This document shows, piece by piece, positions 25,039 to 37,236 of a stretch of DNA of 37,236 nucleotides. This DNA is from Klebsiella pneumoniae (GTDB lineage: Bacteria; Pseudomonadota; Gammaproteobacteria; Pseudomonadales; Pseudohongiellaceae). The notes under the pieces are model-generated. The model ran no database searches and was not told where the DNA came from. It saw only the letters and a program-made list of their open reading frames with translations. The stretch's first letter is position 1; the number at the start of each line of letters is the position of its first letter. Made by a program: the position numbers and the translations under genes. The DNA lies in the NCBI GenBank assembly GCA_945902215.1, contig CAMDML010000027.1, positions 1 through 37,236 on the forward strand, written 5' to 3'.

Positions 25039-26169
25039 CTAAGGCTTGGGGAGAATACCAATGCGGTCACCGCCGTAGGTACCGAACCAGATTTCATTGC
25101 CGACCGATTGGGCGGAACTGACACCCAGCAGTGCTACTCCATCTTCCGCACCGGTCAAGCGCGCTGCTGTCATCAGCGCAGGCTCAACTTCCCATACTGA
25201 CCAGCCAGCGCCGCAGTCAGGTCCGCCGCAACCTTCCGTGATATTGCCGCCGGCCGTGTACAGCGTGCCATCTGCACTCCAGCGCACGTTGTCTGGCGCG
25301 ATACCCAGCGCAACGACTTCTTTTGCGGGCGGCGTTGAGCTGCGATCGAAACGGACGATCTCCTGGGTACCAAATGCTGCCACATAGACGAAGCGTTCGT
25401 CGTCTGACATTTCAATACCGTTAGGCCCAGACAATTCGGTACCTGCAATGACGCTGACTTCGCCACCCGGATGCCACTCGAACACATGCCCAGTGATTTC
25501 TTTTGCAATCACACCGGCCATGCCGGAACCGGTGGGGTCCATGAACTGCGTGGCGAGAAAGCCGCCATCGTTGAGTATCACCAGGCTGTTGGTCCATGAG
25601 GTAGCCGGCATTGGCACACAACCCACCCACTTGATTGTCGGTGTTACCAAAGCGTCGATCTCGAACACTTCAATTGCTTCGCGCGCGCCATGGCTGGTCA
25701 TGTAAAGGCGGTATTGCTCAGGGCCGGTGTCCATGGCCTGTAGTGCGAGGCCATGCGCCGAAAAGTTGGTGACATCCAATGGCCCAGGACACGCGGCAAA
25801 CATGTCAGCGTTCTGTGCCAGTACCGGTGCGTCTCCGGGGAACAATATTGAGAAGGTTCTGTCGGCTGGATTGACCAGGTGGATCTTGCCATTGATGGAC
25901 GTATTACCGCCCAACTCGCCGTTCATGCCGGAAATGAGCAGCCATGGTGTCGTACTGATGGGCAGGATGTCTTCGCCATTGATAATGCCGCACACGTAGG
26001 AAATGCCTGTTTCGTCAACACAAGCGCCAGGCGCTGGTGTGGCGTCAACTGCAACAGTTGCCGGGAGCGCAACTGCAGGCTCGGGTTTAACCGGCAACGG
26101 GGCTTCGGTACAAGCGGCAATAAAGATCAGAGGAAACAACGAATGGACTGGTTTTAGTGTAGTAAGCAT
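25039..26169 (-). CDS. Lipoprotein with SMP-30/NHL-type beta-propeller
   Basis: Probable outer-membrane or periplasmic lipoprotein. The chosen ATG at 26169 has GGAGAG upstream and gives a signal ending in the lipobox IAAC (Cys20 or so). A longer frame from 26247 would lose this. The body has propeller features of the SMP-30/gluconolactonase group: GPNGIEMSDDERFVYVAAFGTQEIVRFD, DNVRWSADGTLYTAGG and NEIWFGTYGGDRIGIL. Cysteine pairs (CVDETGISYVC, CGGPDC) may be disulfides. The product is 376 aa. It may bind or hydrolyse a lactone or ester, but no metal-site pattern is certain. It diverges from the transporter gene across 116 nt. Confidence 0.8.
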   Translation of the reverse strand: MLTTLKPVHSLFPLIFIAACTEAPLPVKPEPAVALPATVAVDATPAPGACVDETGISYVCGIINGEDILPISTTPWLLISGMNGELGGNTSINGKIHLVNPADRTFSILFPGDAPVLAQNADMFAACPGPLDVTNFSAHGLALQAMDTGPEQYRLYMTSHGAREAIEVFEIDALVTPTIKWVGCVPMPATSWTNSLVILNDGGFLATQFMDPTGSGMAGVIAKEITGHVFEWHPGGEVSVIAGTELSGPNGIEMSDDERFVYVAAFGTQEIVRFDRSSTPPAKEVVALGIAPDNVRWSADGTLYTAGGNITEGCGGPDCGAGWSVWEVEPALMTAARLTGAEDGVALLGVSSAQSVGNEIWFGTYGGDRIGILPKP

Positions 26170-26205
26170 ACGGGTTCTCTCCAAGCAGAGAGCGAGAATA
26201 TCACC

Positions 26206-26234
26206 TTGTTTTGAAAAGCGGCAATCCATATCAT
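26206..26234 (+). promoter_or_regulatory. Candidate promoter for the MFS transporter gene
   Basis: TTGTTT (26206-26211), a 17-nt spacer and TATCAT (26229-26234, five of six) would give a start near 26241 and a 45-nt leader. It lies in the divergent region with the lipoprotein gene. Confidence 0.35.
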
Positions 26235-26285
26235 CCCCACTCCCCAAAAGAAGAAAAACAGCAAACCAATTATTCGGTAAATCCC

Positions 26286-27638
26286 ATGAGTCAGACCTTT
26301 CAGGTAAACGATTTCGTCGACGGTCAGCGCATCCGCAGCTTCAACATCCTGCTGTTGGTCTGGAGTTTCCTGACGATGTTCGCCGACGGTTTCGATCTCA
26401 ACTCGCTCGGCTTCGCCGCCCCTGACCTGACCCGCCTGTGGGGTGTGGCACGCAGCGAGATGGGGCCAGTGCTCAGCGCCAATCTCTACGGGATTTTTCT
26501 TGGCGCACCTTTGCTTGGCTGGATGGGTGACAAATATGGCCGCCGGCCCATCATAATCGGTGGCACGCTGCTTTATGGTGTGATGACACTGATAATGGCG
26601 TGGTCGACAACGATGGACCAGATGATCGTGCTGCGCTTCATTGCCGGTATCGGGATTGGCGGCATCATGCCAAACACAATTTCGTTAAACTCTGAACTCA
26701 CGCCGAAAAAATTCCGCTCAACATTGATCGTGCTGATGTTCATGGGCATCACCACCGGCAGTACCGGCGTGGGACTTGTCGCGACCTACTTCATGCCCGA
26801 CTACGGCTGGCAGATCATTTTCAATGCTGGTGGTGTACTCCCCATTGTCGTTGCCATCGGCCTTATGTTTGCGCTGCCTGAGTCGCTGAAGTTTCTGGCA
26901 ACACAACCGCAGCGAAAGAAGGAACTGATTGCCACTGCGCGCAAGATGCGCCCGGACTTACAGATCGCCGATGATGCCCGTTTTGAGAACCCGCCCATCG
27001 TTACCGTCAGCGAGGGCAAGATCAGTGAGCTATTTAAGGGTAGTCTGGCGCTGATTACTCCGCTCTTGTGGGTATGCTTCTGCATTGCCCTGATGGCCAA
27101 CTTTTTCCTCAACAATACGCTGCCTTTGATTTATGACAACTATGGCATCGATCCGAAGGAGGCTGCGCTGACCGCAACCATGTACCACGCGGGTGGCATT
27201 TTCGGGGCACTGCTCATCAGCGTTCTGCTGGATCGCACCGGCTTTCTGATTGTCGCCGCGATGTTCACCATTGCCTTGCCATCAGTGGCTTTGCTGGGTC
27301 TCGATGGCATGCACTTCGCCGGGATGGCTTCAGTTGCAGCCATCGCCGGCATCACGGTTCTTGGCGCGCAATTCGGCAACAATGCGGCGGCCGGTCTGAT
27401 CTATCCGACTTCAATTCGGGCAAAGGGAGTTGGGATAGCCTTGTCGATCGGCCGCGTCGGTTCCATCATCGGGCCCATGGTTGGCGCGAAACTGCTGGGC
27501 ATGAACCTGACGATGAACAACTTGTTTCTGCTGGCCTGTACACCGATACTGGTGGGGCTGGTAGCGGCGCTGATTCTGTCACGCCTGTGTTACAAACGTT
27601 TCAATAGTTTTCAACTGGATGACACCCCCGTCGACTGA
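26286..27638 (+). CDS. MFS transporter, aromatic acid:H+ symporter (AAHS) type
   Basis: Twelve-helix major facilitator of the inner membrane, closest in pattern to the AAHS group (PcaK, 4-hydroxybenzoate and shikimate type carriers). Helix 1 has the family acidic motif ADGFDLNSLGFAAP, and the loop 2-3 signature is GWMGDKYGRRPIIIGG. The second half repeats a weaker form (LLDRTGFLIVA). 450 aa from the ATG at 26286; the longer frame from 26211 starts inside the promoter region. No clear ribosome site is seen. The neighbouring oxidase and hydrolase suggest aromatic substrates, but the substrate cannot be read from sequence. Confidence 0.87.
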   Translation: MSQTFQVNDFVDGQRIRSFNILLLVWSFLTMFADGFDLNSLGFAAPDLTRLWGVARSEMGPVLSANLYGIFLGAPLLGWMGDKYGRRPIIIGGTLLYGVMTLIMAWSTTMDQMIVLRFIAGIGIGGIMPNTISLNSELTPKKFRSTLIVLMFMGITTGSTGVGLVATYFMPDYGWQIIFNAGGVLPIVVAIGLMFALPESLKFLATQPQRKKELIATARKMRPDLQIADDARFENPPIVTVSEGKISELFKGSLALITPLLWVCFCIALMANFFLNNTLPLIYDNYGIDPKEAALTATMYHAGGIFGALLISVLLDRTGFLIVAAMFTIALPSVALLGLDGMHFAGMASVAAIAGITVLGAQFGNNAAAGLIYPTSIRAKGVGIALSIGRVGSIIGPMVGAKLLGMNLTMNNLFLLACTPILVGLVAALILSRLCYKRFNSFQLDDTPVD

Positions 27639-27642
27639 CTAG

Positions 27643-27660
27643 GGTCGATCAAGGTCGACC
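27643..27660. other. Short perfect inverted repeat
   Basis: GGTCGA (27643-27648) and TCGACC (27655-27660) flank 6 nt, directly before the aminopeptidase gene. There is no T-run. It may be an operator or a weak attenuating hairpin, or chance. Confidence 0.3.
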
Positions 27661-27672
27661 TGGAAGGCACCC

Positions 27673-30342
27673 ATGTCTTGTTCCCGCAGCATCACGCTCA
27701 TCCTTTCCGTTCTGTTTCTGCTGCTCCCGGCGTGCAGTCGCACACCTGAAGCTACAACGTCCTCCACTGCACCGGTCACTTACACCAGCCCCGGCATCCG
27801 TGAAAATCAGGCGCATCTGACCCAAGCCTATGCGCGTTTTCGCAAAGCACAAATCAACAACCCGTCTTATGAAGTAGACATCGTCATCGCTGAGGGCAGC
27901 GCCACCTTCAGCGGCTCGACAACCCTGAGCTTTGACCTCGCCGCAAACAATACCGCGCCAGTCACGCTTGATTTTGACAGCGGCACCATCCTCAGCTTGA
28001 GCGTCAATGGTGCTGCAGCAGACTACGCTTTTGAACACTGGTACATCAGCCTGCCCGCCGCCGTTTTCACCCCGGGCACAAATACCGTAAGCATCATATA
28101 CGAGCGACCCTTCTCCTCTGATGGCGCGGGCCTGCACAAGTTCACTGATCCGGAGGACGGTGCGGAATACTTGTTTACCCAGTTTGAACCCTACGATGCC
28201 AATCGGATGTTCCCGCATTTCGATCAACCGGATCTGAAAGCACCTCTGACACTCACGGTTACCGCACCCGCCGCATGGCAGGTCATTGCCAATACCCGTG
28301 AAAGTTCCATTGCCGAAGAAGGCGCGTTGAACCAGTGGAGCTTCCCCGCCACACCCCCGCTGGCTTCCTATGCCTATGCCCTGATCGCAGGCCCCTATAC
28401 CGCATGGGAGGAATCTGCCAATGGCATTCCGCTGCGCCTGTTTGCGCGCAAGACAATGGCGCAATACGTTGTGCCGGATGAATGGTTCGTGCCCGCGCAG
28501 CAGAGTTTTGCTTTCTTCCAGGACTATTTCGAGATTCCCTACCCCTTTGGCAAATACGACCAGATCATCGTGCCTGATTTCAATTTCGGCGCCATGGAGA
28601 ACGTCGGGGCAGTTACTTATAACGAATTCTATGTCGCACGTGGCGAAAAGAGCACTGCGCAACTGCGCAGTCTGGCCAGCGTGATCGCCCACGAAATGGC
28701 GCACATGTGGTTCGGCGACCTTGTAACGATGCAGTGGTGGAATGGCCTGTGGCTCAACGAGAGTTTCGCCACCTACATGGCCAACCTCGAACTGGAACGC
28801 GCCAGCTCCTTCACCAACGTGTGGGACTCGTTTTATAGCAACAACAAAATGGATGCCTACAATACCGACCAGCTTGTGACCACACACCCGATCGAACTGG
28901 AGGTTGGCTCCACGGCTGATGTGGTAACCATTATCGACGGCATCACCTACGGCAAGGGCGGTTCGGTGCTGAAGCAACTGCCCTACTTCATCGGTGAGGA
29001 AAATTTCCGTATCGGCGTGCGCAACTATTTGCAGAAGCATGCATACGGCAATACTACGCTCGACGATTTCGTGAATGAGCTCGCCGCGGCCAGCGGTGTC
29101 AACCTCGACCAATGGAAGCAGGAATGGTTGTACCGCTCCGGCGTCAATACGATCAAGGCTGATTTCACCTGTGAGAACGACGCATTGACCTCGCTGCGCC
29201 TGTTGCAATCAGTGCCAACGACTGCCACTGCCGACAAAGACCTGCGCTCGCAACGCACCCAGATAGGCTTCTATCGTTATACCGACAACGCCATGCAGAT
29301 GAGTTTCGCGCTCCCGGTTACCTATAGCGGCGCAGTTACCGATGTCAACGAAGCAATAGGCCTGCCCTGTCCGGATCTGGTGATGCCCAATGAAAGCGAC
29401 TGGGCCTATATGAAGATCAGCCTCGACAACCGTTCCTTCGCCACCCTGAATGAACGCATCAACGATTTTGCCAACCCGACCACCCGCCTCATGCTATGGC
29501 AGTCGCTGTGGGACAGCGTCAACGATTCCACCCTGACCCTGCCGCAATACCTGGATTTCGCGCTCGCCAATATTGGTGCCGAACGCGACGACAACGTCGC
29601 ACGCCTGGTTTCCGGCCATCTGCGTGCCACCTATGCCTACTTCGCGCGCTTCGGCGGCCATGAGGCAGAACTGGCAACCGTTGAAACTTTTTTGGTTGAG
29701 CAACTGGGCGCGGCGGAACCCGGAACGGAACTACAGAAAATTCGTTATGCCGCCTTCGTCGAACATGCCCACACCCCGCAGGCGCTCGACTATGTACAAG
29801 CGCTACTCGACGGCAGCAAAGAAATCCCGGGGCTCGTCATCGATCAGGACAAGCGCTGGGATCTGGTTGCCGCGCTCAATCGTTATCTGTTTGAGGACTA
29901 CGAGACGCGGCTGGGCACGGAACAGGCCCGCGATGGTTCGGATCAGGGAGTGAACATGGCGCTGGCAGTAGAAGCCGTACGCCCGCAAGCTGATGTGAAA
30001 GAAAAATGGCTAGCGACAATTCTGGACGCGTCCGCAACCTCGAAAGTAGCCACGTTGCGGACCGTGATGGCCAACCTGTTTCCTGCCGAACAGACCGCGC
30101 TGTTGGAGCCGCAGCGTGAACGCATCCTTGCCGCGATTCCCATGCTGAATCAGAACGCTTCACAGGAATTGCTTGAATCCATCACCGATGGACTCATCCC
30201 CGCCACCTGCACGCCTGACAGTGTTGCCCGTCTTGCGCAGGCCAATACGGACTTCGCCGGCATGTTGCCACTGGTGGTCAAAGCTTACCTTGTACACCAC
30301 CAACGGGATGAAGCCTGTGTGCGCCTGAAAACCAACCAGTGA
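27673..30342 (+). CDS. M1 family metallo-aminopeptidase, lipoprotein
   Basis: Zinc aminopeptidase of the gluzincin M1 family (PepN/ERAP-like), which removes N-terminal residues from peptides. The exopeptidase motif GAMEN is at 306-310. The zinc site HEMAH (His340, Glu341, His344) is followed 19 residues later by Glu363 in NES. The transition-state tyrosine is in DGITYGKGG. The N-terminus is a lipoprotein signal ending in LLPAC, so this form is envelope-bound, unlike cytosolic PepN. The 889-residue length is normal. The first domain is a beta sandwich (residues ~50-250) and the C-terminal half an all-helical domain. It ends 4 nt before the convergent porin gene. Confidence 0.93.
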   Translation: MSCSRSITLILSVLFLLLPACSRTPEATTSSTAPVTYTSPGIRENQAHLTQAYARFRKAQINNPSYEVDIVIAEGSATFSGSTTLSFDLAANNTAPVTLDFDSGTILSLSVNGAAADYAFEHWYISLPAAVFTPGTNTVSIIYERPFSSDGAGLHKFTDPEDGAEYLFTQFEPYDANRMFPHFDQPDLKAPLTLTVTAPAAWQVIANTRESSIAEEGALNQWSFPATPPLASYAYALIAGPYTAWEESANGIPLRLFARKTMAQYVVPDEWFVPAQQSFAFFQDYFEIPYPFGKYDQIIVPDFNFGAMENVGAVTYNEFYVARGEKSTAQLRSLASVIAHEMAHMWFGDLVTMQWWNGLWLNESFATYMANLELERASSFTNVWDSFYSNNKMDAYNTDQLVTTHPIELEVGSTADVVTIIDGITYGKGGSVLKQLPYFIGEENFRIGVRNYLQKHAYGNTTLDDFVNELAAASGVNLDQWKQEWLYRSGVNTIKADFTCENDALTSLRLLQSVPTTATADKDLRSQRTQIGFYRYTDNAMQMSFALPVTYSGAVTDVNEAIGLPCPDLVMPNESDWAYMKISLDNRSFATLNERINDFANPTTRLMLWQSLWDSVNDSTLTLPQYLDFALANIGAERDDNVARLVSGHLRATYAYFARFGGHEAELATVETFLVEQLGAAEPGTELQKIRYAAFVEHAHTPQALDYVQALLDGSKEIPGLVIDQDKRWDLVAALNRYLFEDYETRLGTEQARDGSDQGVNMALAVEAVRPQADVKEKWLATILDASATSKVATLRTVMANLFPAEQTALLEPQRERILAAIPMLNQNASQELLESITDGLIPATCTPDSVARLAQANTDFAGMLPLVVKAYLVHHQRDEACVRLKTNQ

Positions 30343-30346
30343 CCGA

Positions 30347-31849
30347 TCAATAGTTGTACTGCAACTGGATGCGCAGTGCGTCGGCGTCAAACTCCTGATA
30401 ATCCAAACGACCGGCGCGGTTGCCGGTCACAAGGTTGGTGCGGTTCATCCGGTGGTAGATGGCCGCCAGCTCCACTTCGGCTGCAATCTGCCATTCAACA
30501 CCTAGTTCGATATCGTTGACATTGTTAGCCGGTGCATTGGTTTCAGCTTTGTTGGCACCATCGTAGTACTGCCATTTGACGAACGGCAGGAAAGTACCGT
30601 AATCGTTGTCCAGCTTCATCATCGCCATCACATAGCCGCCTTCCAGATCTTCTTCGACAATGTTGTTGGTCGCGAGATTAAGCTGGGGGCTCGTGCCCCA
30701 GGTCCATTCTGCCTGCAATCCGAAGGGTTGCGGATACCAGATCGCGCTAACGCCAACACGCTCGTCGTCGAAGCCTGATTGGAAACTGTTGGCAATTATT
30801 GGGGTAAGGCTGATATTGCCGGCGGCGCGGTAAGCGCCCGTACTAGGTACATATTTACCGGAAATACCCTGGATACTCGCTTCGAAGAACTGGCCATTCG
30901 CGAATTTCCAGGGGTAGTTAACACGAATGACGGAATGCTGAGAGTCGTTGCGATCCCCGCGGTTGGCACCCTCGCCGTTGTAGAAGCCGACACCGAACAT
31001 GCCATAGTTACCGCTGTGCTTCAGACCCTGACTGTTGATCTCGTTGTACAGAGCCTGCACATCGGTGGGCGTGTAGTAATAAAAAGCGCCAAGATCACGT
31101 TCGTCTTTAACCGCACTATTGAACGCATCATTGCGATCCAGTGTCAGGCGGTTGGAGCTGGACTGCAGGTTTTCCCAGCCATAGGGAACCTTGGATTGCC
31201 CCACGCGGATGCGATGGACGCGGTCTGTGGTCAGATAAAAGTCACCGTAGGCATCGCGCATCTGGAACACATTGCCGGTGGTGCCGGCAGTGCTGGCAAG
31301 GTCGGGCTGAATGTAGAATGACAGGCGCTCGCCCACATCACCTTGAAACACCAGACGGGCACGCCGGATCAGGAAATTCTTGTCGGCATCGCCCAGGGAC
31401 TGGTCATCGCCTACTGAGCGGTCGGAATAAAGGTTGATCCCCTCATCTCCGCCCAACATGCTGGTGTAGCGGGTCTGCAGGTAACCGCGCACCTGGAAGC
31501 GGCCGGTGAAGGGGCTGCGGGTATTGGCGGTGGCGTTCCGCTCTTCCAGGGTGGCGATCTTCTGTTCGTTTTCAACGACGCGGGTTTCGAGTTGGGCCAT
31601 TTGGGCGGATGGAGCTTCCGGGCTGACAATGGGCAAGGCCTGCTCGGTCTGTGCTTGACCTGCTTCCACTACGGGTCGGAAATTACCTAGAAGGGTGCGG
31701 TTGGCGCCAGGCTCGGCGTACAACTGCCCGGTGACACTGTCGACGTACAGGGTCAAATCGGCTGCCATTAGCGGTGTGGCGGCTATTGTGCCAACGAGTG
31801 AGCAGAGGGTCAGGGACAGTGCTTGCGGCAGTAGTTTCAGTTTGGTCAT
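30347..31849 (-). CDS. Outer-membrane porin (OprO/OprP-like)
   Basis: Trimeric beta-barrel porin of the phosphate-selective porin O/P group. It has a signal peptide to about residue 29 (cut near PLMA-AD), an unusual N-terminal stretch with a predicted coiled coil at about 85-105 (AQLETRVVENEQKIATLEER), then barrel strands rich in aromatics. FLIRRARLVFQGDVGERLSFYIQPDLA and VGQSKVPYGWENLQSS are the usual early signatures. It ends in an aromatic-rich strand (IQLQYNY), as outer-membrane proteins do. The 500-aa length is a little above the family norm (about 400-440) because of the leader. The substrate is not clear from sequence; phosphate is only the family default. Confidence 0.88.
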   Translation of the reverse strand: MTKLKLLPQALSLTLCSLVGTIAATPLMAADLTLYVDSVTGQLYAEPGANRTLLGNFRPVVEAGQAQTEQALPIVSPEAPSAQMAQLETRVVENEQKIATLEERNATANTRSPFTGRFQVRGYLQTRYTSMLGGDEGINLYSDRSVGDDQSLGDADKNFLIRRARLVFQGDVGERLSFYIQPDLASTAGTTGNVFQMRDAYGDFYLTTDRVHRIRVGQSKVPYGWENLQSSSNRLTLDRNDAFNSAVKDERDLGAFYYYTPTDVQALYNEINSQGLKHSGNYGMFGVGFYNGEGANRGDRNDSQHSVIRVNYPWKFANGQFFEASIQGISGKYVPSTGAYRAAGNISLTPIIANSFQSGFDDERVGVSAIWYPQPFGLQAEWTWGTSPQLNLATNNIVEEDLEGGYVMAMMKLDNDYGTFLPFVKWQYYDGANKAETNAPANNVNDIELGVEWQIAAEVELAAIYHRMNRTNLVTGNRAGRLDYQEFDADALRIQLQYNY

Positions 31850-32159
31850 TTATCATCTCTTAATCAGGGTTTGATCCCGCCACCCCCTTGCAGGGCTGGC
31901 GCCAGACAGCGCGATTTCTATCATATGAAGAATCCATTAAGCCTAAATTAACACTAAAACAAGATTTACCACGGCTACTGTTAAGTTTGTGTATAGAAAC
32001 AAGATTGCCTGTGTAGTCGTTGGGTGCAACGGCCTGTTTATGAAGGTTTATTAAAGCCCCAGAACACGGACATCAGCCCATCTTCGGCAGGACTCTGGCA
32101 CCCTGTCTCGTGTAAAATTGCGGCCTTTACAGCCCATAGAACTCGTTGAAACTCCTGGC
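31850..32159. other. Divergent intergenic region between porin and argS
   Basis: 310 nt with no supported gene. It is AT-rich from 31910 to 32060 and holds the promoters for both genes. A 10-bp perfect palindrome CTGGCGCCAG lies at 31896-31905. A -10-like TAAAAT is at 32113-32118, about 42 nt before argS, without a clear -35. Nothing else was recognised. Confidence 0.6.
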
Positions 32160-36187
<4,028 letters not shown>

Positions 36188-36225
36188 CAGCTTATAAACG
36201 TTCCAGAAATTTCCCTCCCCAAAAC

Positions 36226-36262
36226 AAAAAGCCGGCCGTTGTCACAACGGCCGGCTTTTTTA
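36226..36262. terminator. Bidirectional intrinsic terminator
   Basis: A perfect 11-bp stem GCCGGCCGTTG / CAACGGCCGGC (36231-36241 and 36245-36255), a 3-nt loop, and T/A runs on both sides. It lies between convergent icd and the methyltransferase-like gene and can stop transcription from either side. Confidence 0.95.
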
Positions 36263-36281
36263 TACCTGCGGGAAATATGAA

Positions 36282-37049
36282 TTATAGAGGCTTTCTAAAC
36301 ACCAACAACGCACGATCAGTGCTACCGCGTGTGCCTGGCGCGAATACCATCAACGAGCGGTCATCAGCAGGATTGGCCAACAGGTCGCTGTCGGCAACCA
36401 GTTCAAAACCGGCCGCGGTGAGCTCAGCCACAATCGTTTCCTTGCCCATCCGATGGATCGTGCCGGCATCGCGCCAGCCTGAGCCGTCTTCGGCTTTGTG
36501 GTCTTCGATCAGGTAGATGCCACCGGGTTTCAGTGCGGCGAAGATCTTTGCGTTCATCGCAGCGGTGTCGACCATCTGCGGCTGCAGGTCATGGTAGTAG
36601 AGCATGTTGTAGACTGCGTCGAGATCGGGGGTGAATGCGATCTCGCTGTAGTGCACCAGCGTGTAGGACGTATTGGGGTGGCTCTCGGGGAAGGCGCGGC
36701 CCTGGGTAACCATGGCACCATTGGCGATGCCTTCCATGTAGGGCATGTCATACATGTCTACGTGGCCATTGGGACCAACCGCTGCAGAGAGGATGCGAGT
36801 GTAGTACTCACCGAACGAAGAAATCTCGGCCACTTTTGCACCCTCTTGCAAGCCGGCGAGTGTCAGTATTTCGGCCGGTTTGCGCGCGGAATCGCGCGCC
36901 ACATCAGCCTCGGGGCGGTCGGCAGCCTGAATGCCACGTACGATGTGGGCCGGGGTGCCTTCGGGGATGGCGTAACCCTGGGCACTGGCTGAAGGAATGC
37001 TCAGGACAAACGCAGCTGACAAAGCCAGCAAGGATAGAAGCTTTTTCAT
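36282..37049 (-). CDS. Exported methyltransferase-like protein (COG4798 type)
   Basis: Secreted protein with a methyltransferase-like fold. Residues 1-24 are a signal peptide (MKKLLSLLALSAAFVLSIPSASAQG). A Rossmann-type domain follows: VAEISSFGEYYTRILSAAVG (73-92) is the place of SAM motif I but lacks the usual GxG; DAVYNMLYYHDL is motif III-like; FAALKPGGIYLIEDHKAEDG is the motif after strand 5. It is similar to COG4798 predicted methyltransferases, which are usually exported. The reaction is unknown. ATG at 37049 has GGAG 9 nt upstream; the longer frame reaching the window edge is rejected. Product 255 aa. Confidence 0.82.
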   Translation of the reverse strand: MKKLLSLLALSAAFVLSIPSASAQGYAIPEGTPAHIVRGIQAADRPEADVARDSARKPAEILTLAGLQEGAKVAEISSFGEYYTRILSAAVGPNGHVDMYDMPYMEGIANGAMVTQGRAFPESHPNTSYTLVHYSEIAFTPDLDAVYNMLYYHDLQPQMVDTAAMNAKIFAALKPGGIYLIEDHKAEDGSGWRDAGTIHRMGKETIVAELTAAGFELVADSDLLANPADDRSLMVFAPGTRGSTDRALLVFRKPL

Positions 37050-37185
37050 TGTTATGCTCCGCTGTGAAAAATTGAAATGGCGCTGGCATTGTATAGAAAG
37101 GCAGATGCCTGTAAAGCAACACACTCTCCCAGCACGCAAGTGGCACCCACCTGCTCCAATGCCTTGTAGGACCGGGATAGGGTGG

Positions 37186-37236
37186 TGCGTTGCGGGGACG
37201 TGTGAGGGCCATGGATGGCCCGAGTCGAAGTGCACA
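37186..37236 (+). repeat. Nested palindromic intergenic repeat, copy 2 (cut by window end)
   Basis: The same sequence as 11076-11126 with a few changes (TGCGTTGCGGGGA instead of TGCGTTGCAGTGA). It is identical from the GACG at 37197 to the end of the window, including the GGGCCAT-GG-ATGGCCC hairpin (37206-37221). It continues beyond the window. It lies upstream of the methyltransferase-like gene. Confidence 0.8.

Noticed and set aside
27649-29208. 519-codon frame antisense to the aminopeptidase gene
   Set aside because: It is a shadow of biased codon use in the real gene, which has all M1 motifs. The antisense product shows no domain and is rich in Cys/His/Gly/Val as such mirrors are.

Overview
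The window reads as chromosomal DNA of a gammaproteobacterium. Two blocks have Pseudomonas-like gene order: leuC-leuD-asd-fimV-truA-trpF with trpBA and accD, and gpsA-DUF4389-sixA-hydrolase. FimV, a PrmB-type methyltransferase and a monomeric NADP-isocitrate dehydrogenase also fit. I cannot name the genus; a marine or freshwater oligotroph near Pseudomonadales/Cellvibrionales is a guess.

Region 1 (1-12058, all minus strand) is housekeeping. In transcription order it holds prmB, aroC, leuC, leuD, asd, fimV, truA, trpF, trpB, trpA and a clipped accD. These cover tryptophan, leucine, aspartate-family and chorismate biosynthesis, plus tRNA and ribosome modification and fatty-acid synthesis. leuB, often found between leuD and asd, is missing there; a REP-like palindromic remnant occupies the gap.

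Region 2 (12149-16567) is also mostly conserved: folE (plus), then gpsA, a DUF4389 membrane protein, sixA and an alpha/beta hydrolase on the minus strand, then cysE (plus). A second REP-like palindrome lies between gpsA and cysE.

Region 3 (16597-27638) is the accessory part and is dominated by exported or membrane proteins. A small cytochrome b and an unknown 149-aa protein diverge from a three-subunit molybdenum hydroxylase operon. That operon has a Tat-exported 2Fe-2S subunit, a Moco subunit and an FAD subunit with extra cysteines. It continues into an unlisted 53-aa single-pass membrane protein and an alpha/beta hydrolase with a TTG start. After it come a Tat-type two-domain VOC protein, a secreted DUF1554/lectin-like protein, a lipoprotein beta-propeller, and a divergent AAHS-type aromatic acid transporter. 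The simplest reading is an envelope oxidation module for aldehydes or aromatics, with electrons possibly leaving through the cytochrome b. This is inference.

Region 4 (27673-37049) holds a lipoprotein M1 aminopeptidase, a porin of the OprO/OprP type, argS, monomeric icd with a strong terminator, and an exported methyltransferase-like protein. A nested palindromic repeat occurs twice in the same orientation, about 26 kb apart, at 11076-11156 and 37186-37236; the second copy is cut by the window end.
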